Origin: Sphingobium cupriresistens
GTDB taxonomy: Bacteria; Pseudomonadota; Alphaproteobacteria; Sphingomonadales; Sphingomonadaceae
Reading direction: 5' to 3'
DNA: 64,000 nucleotides
Assembly (NCBI RefSeq): GCF_004152865.1
Contig: NZ_SEOO01000004.1
Span: 111,874 to 175,873, forward strand
Notes under the pieces: model-generated
The model's database searches: none
Told to the model about the DNA's origin: nothing
The model's input: the letters and a program-made list of their open reading frames with translations, nothing else
Position numbers and translations under genes: made by a program
Shown: positions 9,733 through 18,531 of the stretch, one piece after another
Position numbering within the stretch: the stretch's first letter is position 1
How the letters are laid out: each line of letters begins with the position of its first letter

Positions 9733-10461
9733 TTACAGCATTCCTGCGTCGGCCGATGCGTTGCGGATCAACGCCAGCATCTTCCGCCGGGCTTCTTCGC
9801 CTTCGCCGCGCATGATCGCGTCGAACACGGCGTCATGGTCCGGCATGGGATCGCGCGATTCCTTGCGCTCGTCACGGGCGAAGCGCGTGGTCCAGGCGAC
9901 CACCGCCGTGACCGAGGTGGCCAAGGTGATGAGCGATTCATTGCGAGTGGCGAGCAGGATCAGGCGATGGAAACTCTGGTCGGCCGCGCGCCCCTCCGCG
10001 GTTTGCAGGCCGAAGCGCCGCATTTCCTCCAGCGCGTGACCCATGCGCGAAATATCCTGCCCGTCACGGCGCAACGCCGCGAACTCCGCCGCCGCCGGCT
10101 CCACGACGATGCGCAACTCAAAGATATCGCGCAGAAATTCCGGCGTCGGCCCGGCCTCGAACATCCAAGCGAGGACATCCAGATCCAGCATGTTCCACCG
10201 CAACCTGTCGTTGATGCGTGTGCCGCTCTTGGTTCGGCTATACACCATGCCCTTGGCGGACAGGACGCGGACCGCTTCCCGATAGGCGGTGCGCGACACG
10301 CCCTGTTCGGCGCTGTACCGCTCCTCGCCCGGCAGAATATCGCCCGGCTGATAGCGCCCGCCGACTATCGCGACGCCCAGATCATGGGCGATCCGGTCAT
10401 GGACTGCGCGTTGCGCCGGACTGGAGGCGCGGGCCAGGGGATGGTCGTCTGCTTGCATCAT
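9733..10461 (-). CDS. GntR family (FadR subfamily) transcriptional regulator
   Basis: About 242 residues. The N-terminal winged helix-turn-helix reads LPGEERYSAEQGVSRTAYRE, followed by AVRVLSAKGMVYSRTKSGTRI. The C-terminal all-helical FCD ligand domain follows, with the metal/ligand-type positions in RIVVEPAAAEFAALR, DQSFHRLILLATRNE and DHDAVFDAIMRGEGEEAR. FadR-subfamily regulators commonly bind hexuronates, aldonates or their products. A longer frame begins at 10521, but the ATG at 10461 is preceded at four bases by GAAGG, so I use it. It lies between, and is probably the regulator of, the dehydrogenase gene and the divergent TonB-receptor operon, both of which carry the same 19-bp site. Confidence 0.88.
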   Translation of the reverse strand: MMQADDHPLARASSPAQRAVHDRIAHDLGVAIVGGRYQPGDILPGEERYSAEQGVSRTAYREAVRVLSAKGMVYSRTKSGTRINDRLRWNMLDLDVLAWMFEAGPTPEFLRDIFELRIVVEPAAAEFAALRRDGQDISRMGHALEEMRRFGLQTAEGRAADQSFHRLILLATRNESLITLATSVTAVVAWTTRFARDERKESRDPMPDHDAVFDAIMRGEGEEARRKMLALIRNASADAGML

Positions 10462-10601
10462 GCAGCCTTCGTCAGCCCTATCAACATGGTCGTCAAGTCC
10501 GATCCAAGCCAGTCGGATCATTGGTCTGAGGAAAATAGTCAGCTTTTGGGCCTAATTCATTACTCCGTCAATTTATGGCTTGAATTGGTTTCAAACATTC
10601 G

Positions 10602-10620
10602 TAATCTAGTATGAGAAATA
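10602..10620. promoter_or_regulatory. Candidate operator, copy B (19-bp exact repeat)
   Basis: Second exact copy of TAATCTAGTATGAGAAATA, 26 bases before the TonB-receptor ATG, so close that a bound protein would cover the promoter or leader. Same sequence as copy A at 9702-9720, in the same orientation on the plus strand. Confidence 0.6.
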
Positions 10621-10646
10621 AAAAATGACTCGGAGGGGATGATGTC

Positions 10647-13331
10647 ATGAAAAATAGCGTGCAACTGTCCATATCGCTGTTCGCCCTGCTGGCGGCGCAG
10701 TCCGCCCTGGCCCAGGCCGGCGAGGACCAGAGCGCCAAGTCGGTGAGCGATGGCGACATCATCGTGACCGGTATGCGCGCCAGCCTTTCGTCGGCGCAAA
10801 ATATCAAGCGCAACGCGCAGCAACTGGTCGATTCCGTGGTGGCCGAGGATATCGGCAAGCTGCCAGACAATAATGTGGTGGAAGCGCTCCAGCGCGTGCC
10901 AGGCATCCAGGTATCGCCTCGCGCCCGCGGCGAGTCCGCGACCGTGCTGATCCGCGGCCTTCCCGACGTGGTGACGCTGGTCAACGGCCATAACATCTTC
11001 AGCACCACCGGCCGCTCGCTCTCGCTGGCGGACGTGCCCGCCGACCTCGTTGCCGGCGTGGACGTCTACAAATCGCGCTCCGCCGATCAGTTGGAAGGTG
11101 GCATCGCCGGCCTCATCAACGTCCGCACCCGCCGCCCCTTCGACTTCAAGGGCTTCGAATTCGCGCTGGCCGGTCGCGAAGTCTATAGCGAGCAGCCCGA
11201 CAGGATCGATCCTTATGCCAGCGCGCTGATCAGCAACCGCTGGTCGACCGGCATCGGCGAAATCGGCGCGCTGGTCAGCCTGTCCTATCACAAGACCCGC
11301 TATCGCGACGAAACCATCTATAGCGGCGGCTATTTCGGCTATAATCTCGACAATAGCCGAGCGCCCTATACCCCCGGCGTTCCGCTCGATCCGCGCGGCG
11401 CCAGCCCGACCGATCCCAAGGTTTTCCGCACCGACGTCATCGGCGCTTTCGACCGCATCGGCACGCGCACCCGCCCGGCGATCAACGCCACGCTGCAATG
11501 GGCGCCCGACGACCGGCTGACCATCCACGCAGACGGACTCTTTTACGGCTATCGTGAACGCGGCAACAGCAACCAGAACTTCACCTCGATGAACGGCGCT
11601 CTGCTGTCGCCGCTGGTTTTCGTGGGTGATACAAAACTGGTCCAGTCGCTCAGCATCGCCAATGGCCGCGTCGCCAATTTCGGCGGCGCGTACAAGAATA
11701 AGGCGGACCGCTGGCAGGGCGCGCTGGGCGCCGACTGGACCAGCGGCGACTGGAAGGCATCGACCGAGTTTTCCTATACGCGGTCGAAGGCGACCGACAT
11801 CGGCAACAATCTGGACGTGGATTTCATCGCCTCGCGCACCGATGCGGTGTTCAACGACGGATCTGGCGCGCCCCGTTTCACCCTGCCCAATGACGATATG
11901 GCCGACCCGTCGCGCTATTATCTCTCGCGCCTGTCCACCACCCGCACGATCGGCGATGGCAAGGAACTGGCCTGGCGCGGCGACCTGTCCTGGCGCGCGC
12001 CCTTCCTCATCTTCTCCGGCCTCGACGCCGGCATCCGTCTCAGCAAGCGCAACGCCAAATCCGACAGCTTCACCCAGACCATCAACTGCTCCGCGACCGG
12101 TGCGGTCCAATGCTACAGCATCAAGGCGGCCAGCTTGCCCGGCCTCATGACGGTCACGCCCGGCGACTTTTACACCGGCACGCGGGAATTCGTGCGCCAA
12201 TGGGCAACGCCCACCACCGATTATCTGCTGAACAACATAGGCTCCTTACGCCAATTGTTCGGCCTTGCGCCGGGCGATCCGGCCTTTCAGGATACCCAAC
12301 ATTTCGACATCGAGGAGAAGAATTACGCCGGCTATGGCCAGGCCAATGTGGAAGTCGGCCGACTGGACGGCCAGATCGGCGTGCGCGTCATCCGCACCGA
12401 CATCACGTCCAACGCCTTCCTGGTCCTGCGCGGCGCGACATCGCCCGTCACCATCCGCAACAGGAGCACCGACATTCTCCCCAGCCTGGCGCTGCGCTAC
12501 AAGCTGAAGGATAATCTCTTCCTGCGCTTCGCCGCCAGCAAGACGATCACCCGCCCCAGCTTCGCCCAGCTCAATCCGGCGCTCACCCTGACCCCGCCGG
12601 TGCCGGGGCAGCAGCCCTTCGGCCGCGGCTCCAGCGGCAATGCCGACCTGAAGCCGGTGCGGTCGGACAATTACGACCTCTCGCTCGAATGGTATATCGA
12701 TCGGTCCAGTTCGATCACCGCGACGATCTTCCGCCGCGACGTTAGCGGCTTCATCCAGTCGGTCACCAGCAATTTCGACATCGACTATCTGGGCGCGGAC
12801 AATGGCGTCTATCAGATCACCCGGCCGGAAAATTCGGGGTCAGGCAAGTTGCAGGGGATAGAGGGCGGCTTCACTTTTTTCCCCAAGGGACTGCCGACCT
12901 GGCTGGACGGCATCGGCATCAGCGCCAACGGCACCTATATCGACGGCAAGAACAAGGCGCTCTCGCCGCTGCCGGGCGTCACCGGCTTTATGGACATCCC
13001 GTTCCAAAACGTGTCCAAATATTCCGCCACCGGCACCTTCATCTATGAAACGGGCGGCTTTTCCGCCCGCGCCTCCTATGTCTGGCGCGACACCTATAAT
13101 GCCGGCCTGCACTTCACCGGCGTCAATCCCAATTTCATCACCAACGGCCAGATCAGCAATCTTGACCTGTCCTTCTCCTATGAGATCAATCCCAACTTCA
13201 CCATCGTCGCCGACGCGACCAATATACTCAAAAATCTCTACCAGACCTCGTTCAAAGACCCCGGCCTCTACCCGCGCGACACCGTTCTCTACACGCGCAC
13301 TTTCGCGGTCGGGTTCCGGGCGAAGATCTGA
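10647..13331 (+). CDS. TonB-dependent receptor (Caulobacter type)
   Basis: An 894-residue outer-membrane receptor. A signal peptide (LFALLAAQSALAQA) is followed by a TonB-box-like DGDIIVTGMRASL, then the plug domain (DIGKLPDNNVVEALQRVPGI; GLPDVVTLVNGHNIF; ADLVAGVDVYKSRSADQLEG), then a beta-barrel ending in the aromatic terminus TFAVGFRAKI. The plug closely fits the Caulobacter/sphingomonad carbohydrate-type TonB receptor family. It is the first gene of a run with a secreted GH39 enzyme, carriers and sugar-acid catabolic enzymes, so uptake of an oligosaccharide is the likely job. A GGAGGGGATGATGTC stretch provides the ribosome site. The next gene follows at once. Confidence 0.93.
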   Translation: MKNSVQLSISLFALLAAQSALAQAGEDQSAKSVSDGDIIVTGMRASLSSAQNIKRNAQQLVDSVVAEDIGKLPDNNVVEALQRVPGIQVSPRARGESATVLIRGLPDVVTLVNGHNIFSTTGRSLSLADVPADLVAGVDVYKSRSADQLEGGIAGLINVRTRRPFDFKGFEFALAGREVYSEQPDRIDPYASALISNRWSTGIGEIGALVSLSYHKTRYRDETIYSGGYFGYNLDNSRAPYTPGVPLDPRGASPTDPKVFRTDVIGAFDRIGTRTRPAINATLQWAPDDRLTIHADGLFYGYRERGNSNQNFTSMNGALLSPLVFVGDTKLVQSLSIANGRVANFGGAYKNKADRWQGALGADWTSGDWKASTEFSYTRSKATDIGNNLDVDFIASRTDAVFNDGSGAPRFTLPNDDMADPSRYYLSRLSTTRTIGDGKELAWRGDLSWRAPFLIFSGLDAGIRLSKRNAKSDSFTQTINCSATGAVQCYSIKAASLPGLMTVTPGDFYTGTREFVRQWATPTTDYLLNNIGSLRQLFGLAPGDPAFQDTQHFDIEEKNYAGYGQANVEVGRLDGQIGVRVIRTDITSNAFLVLRGATSPVTIRNRSTDILPSLALRYKLKDNLFLRFAASKTITRPSFAQLNPALTLTPPVPGQQPFGRGSSGNADLKPVRSDNYDLSLEWYIDRSSSITATIFRRDVSGFIQSVTSNFDIDYLGADNGVYQITRPENSGSGKLQGIEGGFTFFPKGLPTWLDGIGISANGTYIDGKNKALSPLPGVTGFMDIPFQNVSKYSATGTFIYETGGFSARASYVWRDTYNAGLHFTGVNPNFITNGQISNLDLSFSYEINPNFTIVADATNILKNLYQTSFKDPGLYPRDTVLYTRTFAVGFRAKI

Positions 13332-13354
13332 TGTTCCTATCGAGAGGATGCCAT

Positions 13355-15034
13355 ATGACGATTTCCAGGGTGATCGCTTCGCTGTCCATATTGATGGCGC
13401 TGCCCCACGCCGCCCAGGCGCAGGAAGCCAGACAGGTCGCGATCAGCGTGGACGCGGCCAAACCGGTGGGCAAACTGCCCCCGATCTGGCGCTTCTTCGG
13501 CGCGGACGAACCCAATTATGCGACGATGAAGGACGGCCGCAAGCTGCTCGTCGAACTGGGCGAACTGAAAAAGGGGCAGGTCTATTTCCGCGCCCATAAT
13601 CTGCTGAGCAGCGGAGATGGCACCGCCGCCTTCAAATGGGGCAGCACTAACGCCTGTACGGAGACAACGGACGGCAGGCCGGTCTATAATTGGGGCATCG
13701 TCGATGGCATCATCGACGCCTATCTGGAACAGGGCATCCGTCCCTATCTCCAGATCGGCTTCACGCCAGAGGCCATGGCGAACGCGCCGGCCGGCACGCC
13801 CTATCGCCATAGCTGGCGTCCGGGCTTCGCCTATAATCTGATCGCCACCGGCTGGACCTATCCGCCAAAGGATTATGAAAAATGGGCGGAGCTGATCCAT
13901 CAATGGACGCTCCACAATATCGAGCGCTATGGCCGGGCCGAGGTCGAGAAATGGTATTTCGAGGTCTGGAACGAACCCAACAGCGCCTTCTACTGGAGCG
14001 CCAGTCCCGAAGAATTCTACAAGCTGCACGACTATGCCATCGCCGCCGTGCGCAAGGCGCTGCCGACGGCACGCGTCGGCGGCCCGGATGTCGCGGGGCC
14101 GGGCGGCGCCTTCATGGACGGCTTTCTGAAGCATGTCTCGTCAGGCAAGAACTATGCGACCGGCCGGACCGGCACGCCGACCGACTTCCTGTCCTTCCAT
14201 GCAAAGGGGCGGCCGACCTTTGTCGATGGCCATGTCCGCATGGGCATCGCCACCCATCTGCGCGAAACCGATGGCGGCTTCACCAAAGTCCTGTCGATCC
14301 CCTCGCTTGCCAATAAACCCGTCGTCATCGGCGAAAGCGACCCCGAAGGTTGCGCCGCCTGTCCGGGACCGGCCAACGCCTATCGCAACGGCACCATGTA
14401 TAGCAGCTACACCGCCGCCAGCTTCGCGCGCATCTGGGAATTGGCCGAAAGGCGGAAGGTCAATCTGGAAGGCGTCGTGTCCTGGTCCTTCGAGTTTGAG
14501 GACCAGCCCTGGTTCGCGGGCTATCGCCAGCTTTCCACCAATGGCGTTGACCTGCCAGTGCTCAACGTCTTTCGCCTGTTCGCGCAATTGGGTGAAACGA
14601 AACTGACCACGACCAACAATGCCCAGGTGCCGCTGGACGCGCTGATGCAGCATGGCGTGCAGGGGGATGCCGACATCGGCTCCATCGCCACCCGCACCGC
14701 CGACGGCAAGATAGCGCTGCTCGTCTGGCACTATCATGACGACGACATCGCCGGGCCGGACGCGCAGGTCAAGTTCAGCCTGAACGGCATTAAGGGCAAG
14801 CCTGCACAGGCGAAGCTGTGGCGGGTCGATGGCGATCATGCCAACGCTTTTACCGCCTGGAAAAAAATGGGGTCGCCCCAATCCCCCGATCAGGACCAGT
14901 ATAAGCAACTGGAAGCCGCATCGGTTATGCGCGCCGAAACCCTGCCTGTAGCCACAGGCCAGCGCGGCGGCGCCAGCATCGACTTGCGCCTGCCGCGCCA
15001 GGGCGTCGCCCTTATCATCCTCGATGGCCAGTAA
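13355..15034 (+). CDS. Secreted glycoside hydrolase family 39 protein
   Basis: About 559 residues with a signal peptide (MTISRVIASLSILMALPHAA, then QAQ). It has a GH39-like (beta/alpha)8 fold: acid/base Glu207 in YFEVWNEPNSAFYW and nucleophile Glu327 in KPVVIGESDPEGC. GH39 members are mostly beta-xylosidases and alpha-L-iduronidases, so a beta-xyloside or uronide is possible; the target linkage is not determinable. The frame opens at an ATG at 13331 that overlaps the receptor stop, but the ATG at 13355 has GAGAGG upstream and leads straight into the signal peptide, so I place the start there. It probably trims, in the periplasm, the glycan imported by the adjacent receptor. Confidence 0.88.
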   Translation: MTISRVIASLSILMALPHAAQAQEARQVAISVDAAKPVGKLPPIWRFFGADEPNYATMKDGRKLLVELGELKKGQVYFRAHNLLSSGDGTAAFKWGSTNACTETTDGRPVYNWGIVDGIIDAYLEQGIRPYLQIGFTPEAMANAPAGTPYRHSWRPGFAYNLIATGWTYPPKDYEKWAELIHQWTLHNIERYGRAEVEKWYFEVWNEPNSAFYWSASPEEFYKLHDYAIAAVRKALPTARVGGPDVAGPGGAFMDGFLKHVSSGKNYATGRTGTPTDFLSFHAKGRPTFVDGHVRMGIATHLRETDGGFTKVLSIPSLANKPVVIGESDPEGCAACPGPANAYRNGTMYSSYTAASFARIWELAERRKVNLEGVVSWSFEFEDQPWFAGYRQLSTNGVDLPVLNVFRLFAQLGETKLTTTNNAQVPLDALMQHGVQGDADIGSIATRTADGKIALLVWHYHDDDIAGPDAQVKFSLNGIKGKPAQAKLWRVDGDHANAFTAWKKMGSPQSPDQDQYKQLEAASVMRAETLPVATGQRGGASIDLRLPRQGVALIILDGQ

Positions 15035-15052
15035 GGGCAAAAGGTGGCGGCC

Positions 15053-16318
15053 ATGAAGCGAGCGGGGACGCGGTCCTACGCGGGACGCTGGGCGATCGCG
15101 GCGATGATTGCCGTCGCCATCGCCATCAGCTATCTCGACCGCCAAACCCTGCCCTGGGCGATCAAATATATCGAGGCCGATATTCCGATCGGCAACCAAA
15201 CCAAGGCGTTTCTCGATTCCGCCTTCCTCGCCACCTATGGCCTCATGTATCTGGGCGGTGGCTGGCTGCTGGATCGGTGGGGCACCCGGCGCGGCTTTCT
15301 GGCGATCATGATCTTCTGGTCGCTCGCCTGCGCCAGCCACGGGTTGGCCAGCGGCATCGCGGCGTTGATGGTCAGCCGACTGCTGCTGGGCGTAGGGGAG
15401 GGCGGGGGCTTCCCCGCCGCTACCCGCGCCATCGCCGAATGGTTTCCCGCCGAACGCCGCGCCGCCGCCATGGGCCTCGTCAATGCCGGGACGGCGGCCG
15501 GCGCGGTGATGGCCCCGCCGCTGATCGCAGGCATATTGGCCTATGGCGACTGGTTCGGCTTGTCGAGTTGGCGCTGGGTCTTCTTTGTCACCGGCGCTTT
15601 CGGGCTGGGCTGGGCGCTCTGGTGGTTCGCGACCTATCGCACGCCGCCGGTCGCGGACAGCGACACGCATGAAGCAGACGGCCCCGCCCCGACCATCGCT
15701 ATGCTGCTGGCGCGCCGGGAAGTGCGCGGCTTGGTCGCCGCCAAGTTCCTGAGCGACGGCGCCTGGTATTTCTACCTTTTCTGGCTGCCCAAATATCTGT
15801 TCGAGGCACATGGCTTCGACCTGAAACAGGCTGCGACGATCGGCTGGATACCCTATGCCGCATCGGGCGTCGGGAGTCTCTGCGGTGGCTGGCTCTCCAG
15901 TCGTCTTCTGTCGTCCGGCCGCTCGGTCGATGCCGCGCGCAAGATCGCCCTGGGGCTGAGCGCCGCCTGTATGCCCTGGGTGATGTTCGCGCCCACGACC
16001 GGGTCGATCGCCGCGATCATCGCGATCTTCAGTCTCGCCTTTTTTGGGCAGCAAAGCTGGTCCACCCTGGTCATGACCCTGCCGACCGACCTTGCTCCAC
16101 GCAGCGCGCTCGGCCGTCTCGCCGGCCTGGTCGGCCTTGGCGGCGCGTTCGGCGGCATCGTCATGGGGCAGGCGGCCGGCTGGGCGCTCGATGCCGGGCT
16201 TGGCTACACCCTGGTCCTGACCGTCGCCGCGACCCTGCACCTGATCGCCTTCGCGCTGATCTGCATCGCCATTCCCCGCATCGTCCCAATCACCTTCATG
16301 CGAAAGGCCGTTCCTTGA
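15053..16318 (+). CDS. MFS transporter, ACS (hexuronate-type) family
   Basis: About 421 residues with twelve predicted membrane segments. AISYLDRQTLPWAIKYIEAD, LLDRWGTRRGFLAIMIFWSL and GVGEGGGFPAATRAIAEWFP are hallmarks of the anion:cation symporter family that includes ExuT and galactarate/glucarate carriers. A GTG at 15044 is an alternative start; the ATG at 15053 has AAGG about eight bases upstream. The stop overlaps the TTG start of the dehydratase gene. It likely brings the sugar acid or uronic acid released by the GH39 enzyme into the cytoplasm, where the next two enzymes act. Confidence 0.88.
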   Translation: MKRAGTRSYAGRWAIAAMIAVAIAISYLDRQTLPWAIKYIEADIPIGNQTKAFLDSAFLATYGLMYLGGGWLLDRWGTRRGFLAIMIFWSLACASHGLASGIAALMVSRLLLGVGEGGGFPAATRAIAEWFPAERRAAAMGLVNAGTAAGAVMAPPLIAGILAYGDWFGLSSWRWVFFVTGAFGLGWALWWFATYRTPPVADSDTHEADGPAPTIAMLLARREVRGLVAAKFLSDGAWYFYLFWLPKYLFEAHGFDLKQAATIGWIPYAASGVGSLCGGWLSSRLLSSGRSVDAARKIALGLSAACMPWVMFAPTTGSIAAIIAIFSLAFFGQQSWSTLVMTLPTDLAPRSALGRLAGLVGLGGAFGGIVMGQAAGWALDAGLGYTLVLTVAATLHLIAFALICIAIPRIVPITFMRKAVP

Positions 16319-17493
16319 AAATCACCGAAATCCGCACCCGCGTCGTCCAGTGGGAAGGCGAGACCGTGCCGTTGCCGCCGCATTTCTGCACGAACCCGAT
16401 GGATCTTGTCTCGCCGATGCTGTCGCCCGAGACGATGGGCACCTTCACTTTCCATGGCTGGCTGATCTTGGAAATCTTTACGGACGCAGGTCTGGTCGGC
16501 ATCGGCAACGCCGCGCTCGCGCCGCTCGTGACCAAGCAGATGATCGACCAGTATCTCAGCCCCCTGCTGATTGGCCAGAACCCGTGGGACAGCGAGTTCC
16601 TGTGGCAACATATGTATCGCAAGACCATGGCGTTCGGGCGCAAGGGCGTGGCGCTGGTCGCGATCTCCGCGCTCGACATCGCTATCTGGGACTTGATGGG
16701 CAAGGCTGCCAAACAACCCGTGTTTCGCCTGCTGGGTGGCCGGACCAAGGCGAAGATCCCGGTCTATGCCAGCCGCCTCTATTCGATCCCGCTGAATGAG
16801 TTGGCGCAGGAAGCCGCCGCCTACAAAGCGCAAGGTTATAAGGCGATGAAGCTGCGCTTCGGCTGGGGGCCGATCGACGGGGCCGCGGGCATGGCGCGCA
16901 ACGTGGAATTGATCCGCACCGTGCGCGAAACCGTGGGCGACGACATCGACATCATGGCGGACGCCTATATGGGCTGGAGCCTGGACTATGCCAAACGCAT
17001 GATGCGCCTGATCGAACCCTTCAACCTGCGCTGGCTGGAGGAGGCGATCATCCCCGACGACATCAACGGCTATCATGAGCTGCGCCGCTTCGGCACGACG
17101 CCGATCGCGGCGGGCGAACATGAGTTCACCAGCTACGGCTTCCGCCAGATGATCGAGGCGAAGGCGCTCGACTATTTCCAGTTCGACACCAACCGCGTGG
17201 GCGGCATCACCGCCGCCCGCAAGATCCAGGCGCTGGCTGAGGCCTATTCCATCCCCGTCGTTCCCCATGCCGGGCAGATGCACAATTATCATGTCGTGAT
17301 GGCCAGCCTGAACAGCCCCATCGCCGAATATTTCCCGATGGTCGATGTGGAGGTCGGCAACGAACTCTTCTGGTATATTTTCAAAGGCGAACCGCAGGCG
17401 GTGGACGGCTATATCGATCTGGACGACACTCTCCCCGGTCTGGGCCTCGAAATAGACGAGGCCGCCCTCTCGCGCTTCAAGGTGATCGGATGA
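16315..17493 (+). CDS. Enolase-superfamily sugar-acid dehydratase (L-rhamnonate dehydratase-like)
   Basis: A 392-residue mandelate racemase/muconate-lactonizing fold enzyme. Metal ligands are visible as D216 (IMADAYMGWS), E242 (RWLEEAI) and E268 (IAAGEHEF), and a catalytic His as H318 (VVPHAG). KLRFGWGPIDGAAGM parallels the KMPTHWGPHDGDAG segment of L-rhamnonate dehydratase, and the C-terminal PGLGLEID ending also matches that subfamily. It would dehydrate an aldonate to a 2-keto-3-deoxy acid; L-rhamnonate is the best guess, but related acids are possible. The start is a TTG that overlaps the previous stop, with AAAGG upstream; the resulting N-terminus MKITEIRTR is the normal one for the family. 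Confidence 0.88.
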   Translation: MKITEIRTRVVQWEGETVPLPPHFCTNPMDLVSPMLSPETMGTFTFHGWLILEIFTDAGLVGIGNAALAPLVTKQMIDQYLSPLLIGQNPWDSEFLWQHMYRKTMAFGRKGVALVAISALDIAIWDLMGKAAKQPVFRLLGGRTKAKIPVYASRLYSIPLNELAQEAAAYKAQGYKAMKLRFGWGPIDGAAGMARNVELIRTVRETVGDDIDIMADAYMGWSLDYAKRMMRLIEPFNLRWLEEAIIPDDINGYHELRRFGTTPIAAGEHEFTSYGFRQMIEAKALDYFQFDTNRVGGITAARKIQALAEAYSIPVVPHAGQMHNYHVVMASLNSPIAEYFPMVDVEVGNELFWYIFKGEPQAVDGYIDLDDTLPGLGLEIDEAALSRFKVIG

Positions 17494-18362
17494 TGAACAG
17501 GAAAGTCGCCGTTCTGGGACTGGGCATTATGGGGTCCGGCATGGCGCGGCGATTGATCGCCGCCGGATTCGAGGTGGCGGTGTGGAATCGTAGCCGCGAA
17601 AAGGCGGAGGCACTGGGCGCGGCCGGCGCGCGGATCGCCGAAACGCCGGCAAACGCGGCCAGCGGCGCATCGATCGTCGTCGCGATGCTGGCCAATGATG
17701 ATGTATCGCGGACTGTCTGGACCGGCGACGACGGCGCCCTTGCCGTCATGGATCGGGACGCGATCGCGATCGAATCCAGCACCCTGACCAGCGATTGGGT
17801 ATTGGAACTGACGCGGGACGCCGTCGCGCATGGCGTGCGCTTCATCGAGGCTCCGGTCACGGGCAGCCGGGACCAGGCAGCGCAGGGCATACTTCGTTTC
17901 CTTGTCGGCGGCGACGCCGATGCGATCGACGCCGCACGCCCTGCCTTCGACGCCATGGGCAGCGCACTCGTCCATCTCGGTCCGGTGGGCAGCGCCGCGA
18001 CGGTCAAGCTCGCCAACAATTATCTGTGCGGCGTGCAGGCCGCCAGCCTGGCCGAAGCCATCGCCCTGTTCGAAAGGCGCGGCCTCGACATGGAGCAGGC
18101 GATGTCGATCCTGTTCGACGGCGCGCCCGCCAGCCCGATGGTGAAGGGGGTGGGTCGCCGGATGCTTGATCGAGATTATGCGCCGCATTTTCTGGTGCCA
18201 TTGATGGCCAAGGATCTGGGCTATGCCGCCCAGGCCCTGGCCGATGCCGGCATCCCCTCCGCCATAGCCCAGGCAGCGCGACAACGCTTCGCGGAAGCCG
18301 ATGCGGCCGGCGAGGGGGAACGCGACATAGCGGCGATCGTGGAGCAGCTGCGAAAAGCGTGA
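17490..18362 (+). CDS. NAD(P)-dependent beta-hydroxyacid dehydrogenase (GLYR-like)
   Basis: A 290-residue cytoplasmic reductase. The Rossmann motif is VAVLGLGIMGSGMARRL, the substrate loop is FIEAPVTGSRDQAAQG and the catalytic lysine lies in ATVKLANNYLCG. The APVTGS loop is closer to glyoxylate/succinic semialdehyde reductases than to 3-hydroxyisobutyrate dehydrogenase. Start ATG overlaps the dehydratase stop. In this operon it could reduce a short semialdehyde made from cleavage of the keto-deoxy acid; no aldolase is visible here, so the pathway is incomplete in the window. Confidence 0.87.
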   Translation: MMNRKVAVLGLGIMGSGMARRLIAAGFEVAVWNRSREKAEALGAAGARIAETPANAASGASIVVAMLANDDVSRTVWTGDDGALAVMDRDAIAIESSTLTSDWVLELTRDAVAHGVRFIEAPVTGSRDQAAQGILRFLVGGDADAIDAARPAFDAMGSALVHLGPVGSAATVKLANNYLCGVQAASLAEAIALFERRGLDMEQAMSILFDGAPASPMVKGVGRRMLDRDYAPHFLVPLMAKDLGYAAQALADAGIPSAIAQAARQRFAEADAAGEGERDIAAIVEQLRKA

Positions 18363-18531
18363 AAATCGAGGGCGAGAGAGGCGGACGCCCCAACGCTTTA
18401 CGGTATTCTGAAAATGCTGAATTCGAATGAATTCGTATGCGCAGCTTGCTCGTCGCCCGTCGCCATGCAAGCGGTGATGGTTGATGCAGGCAAGCGGCGG
18501 CAGGCCGCGTCCGCGACGGGAGGGGACAGGC

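Noticed and set aside
10560..12200. Long minus-strand open frame of 546 codons opposite the TonB receptor
   Set aside because: Arg/Gly/Ala/Asp-rich text without any motif, fully antisense to a well-recognised gene; a GC-driven shadow frame.
14141..16240. Minus-strand open frame of 699 codons
   Set aside because: Lies antisense to the GH39 and MFS genes, composition is Gly/Ala/Arg/Gln-rich and nothing is recognisable.
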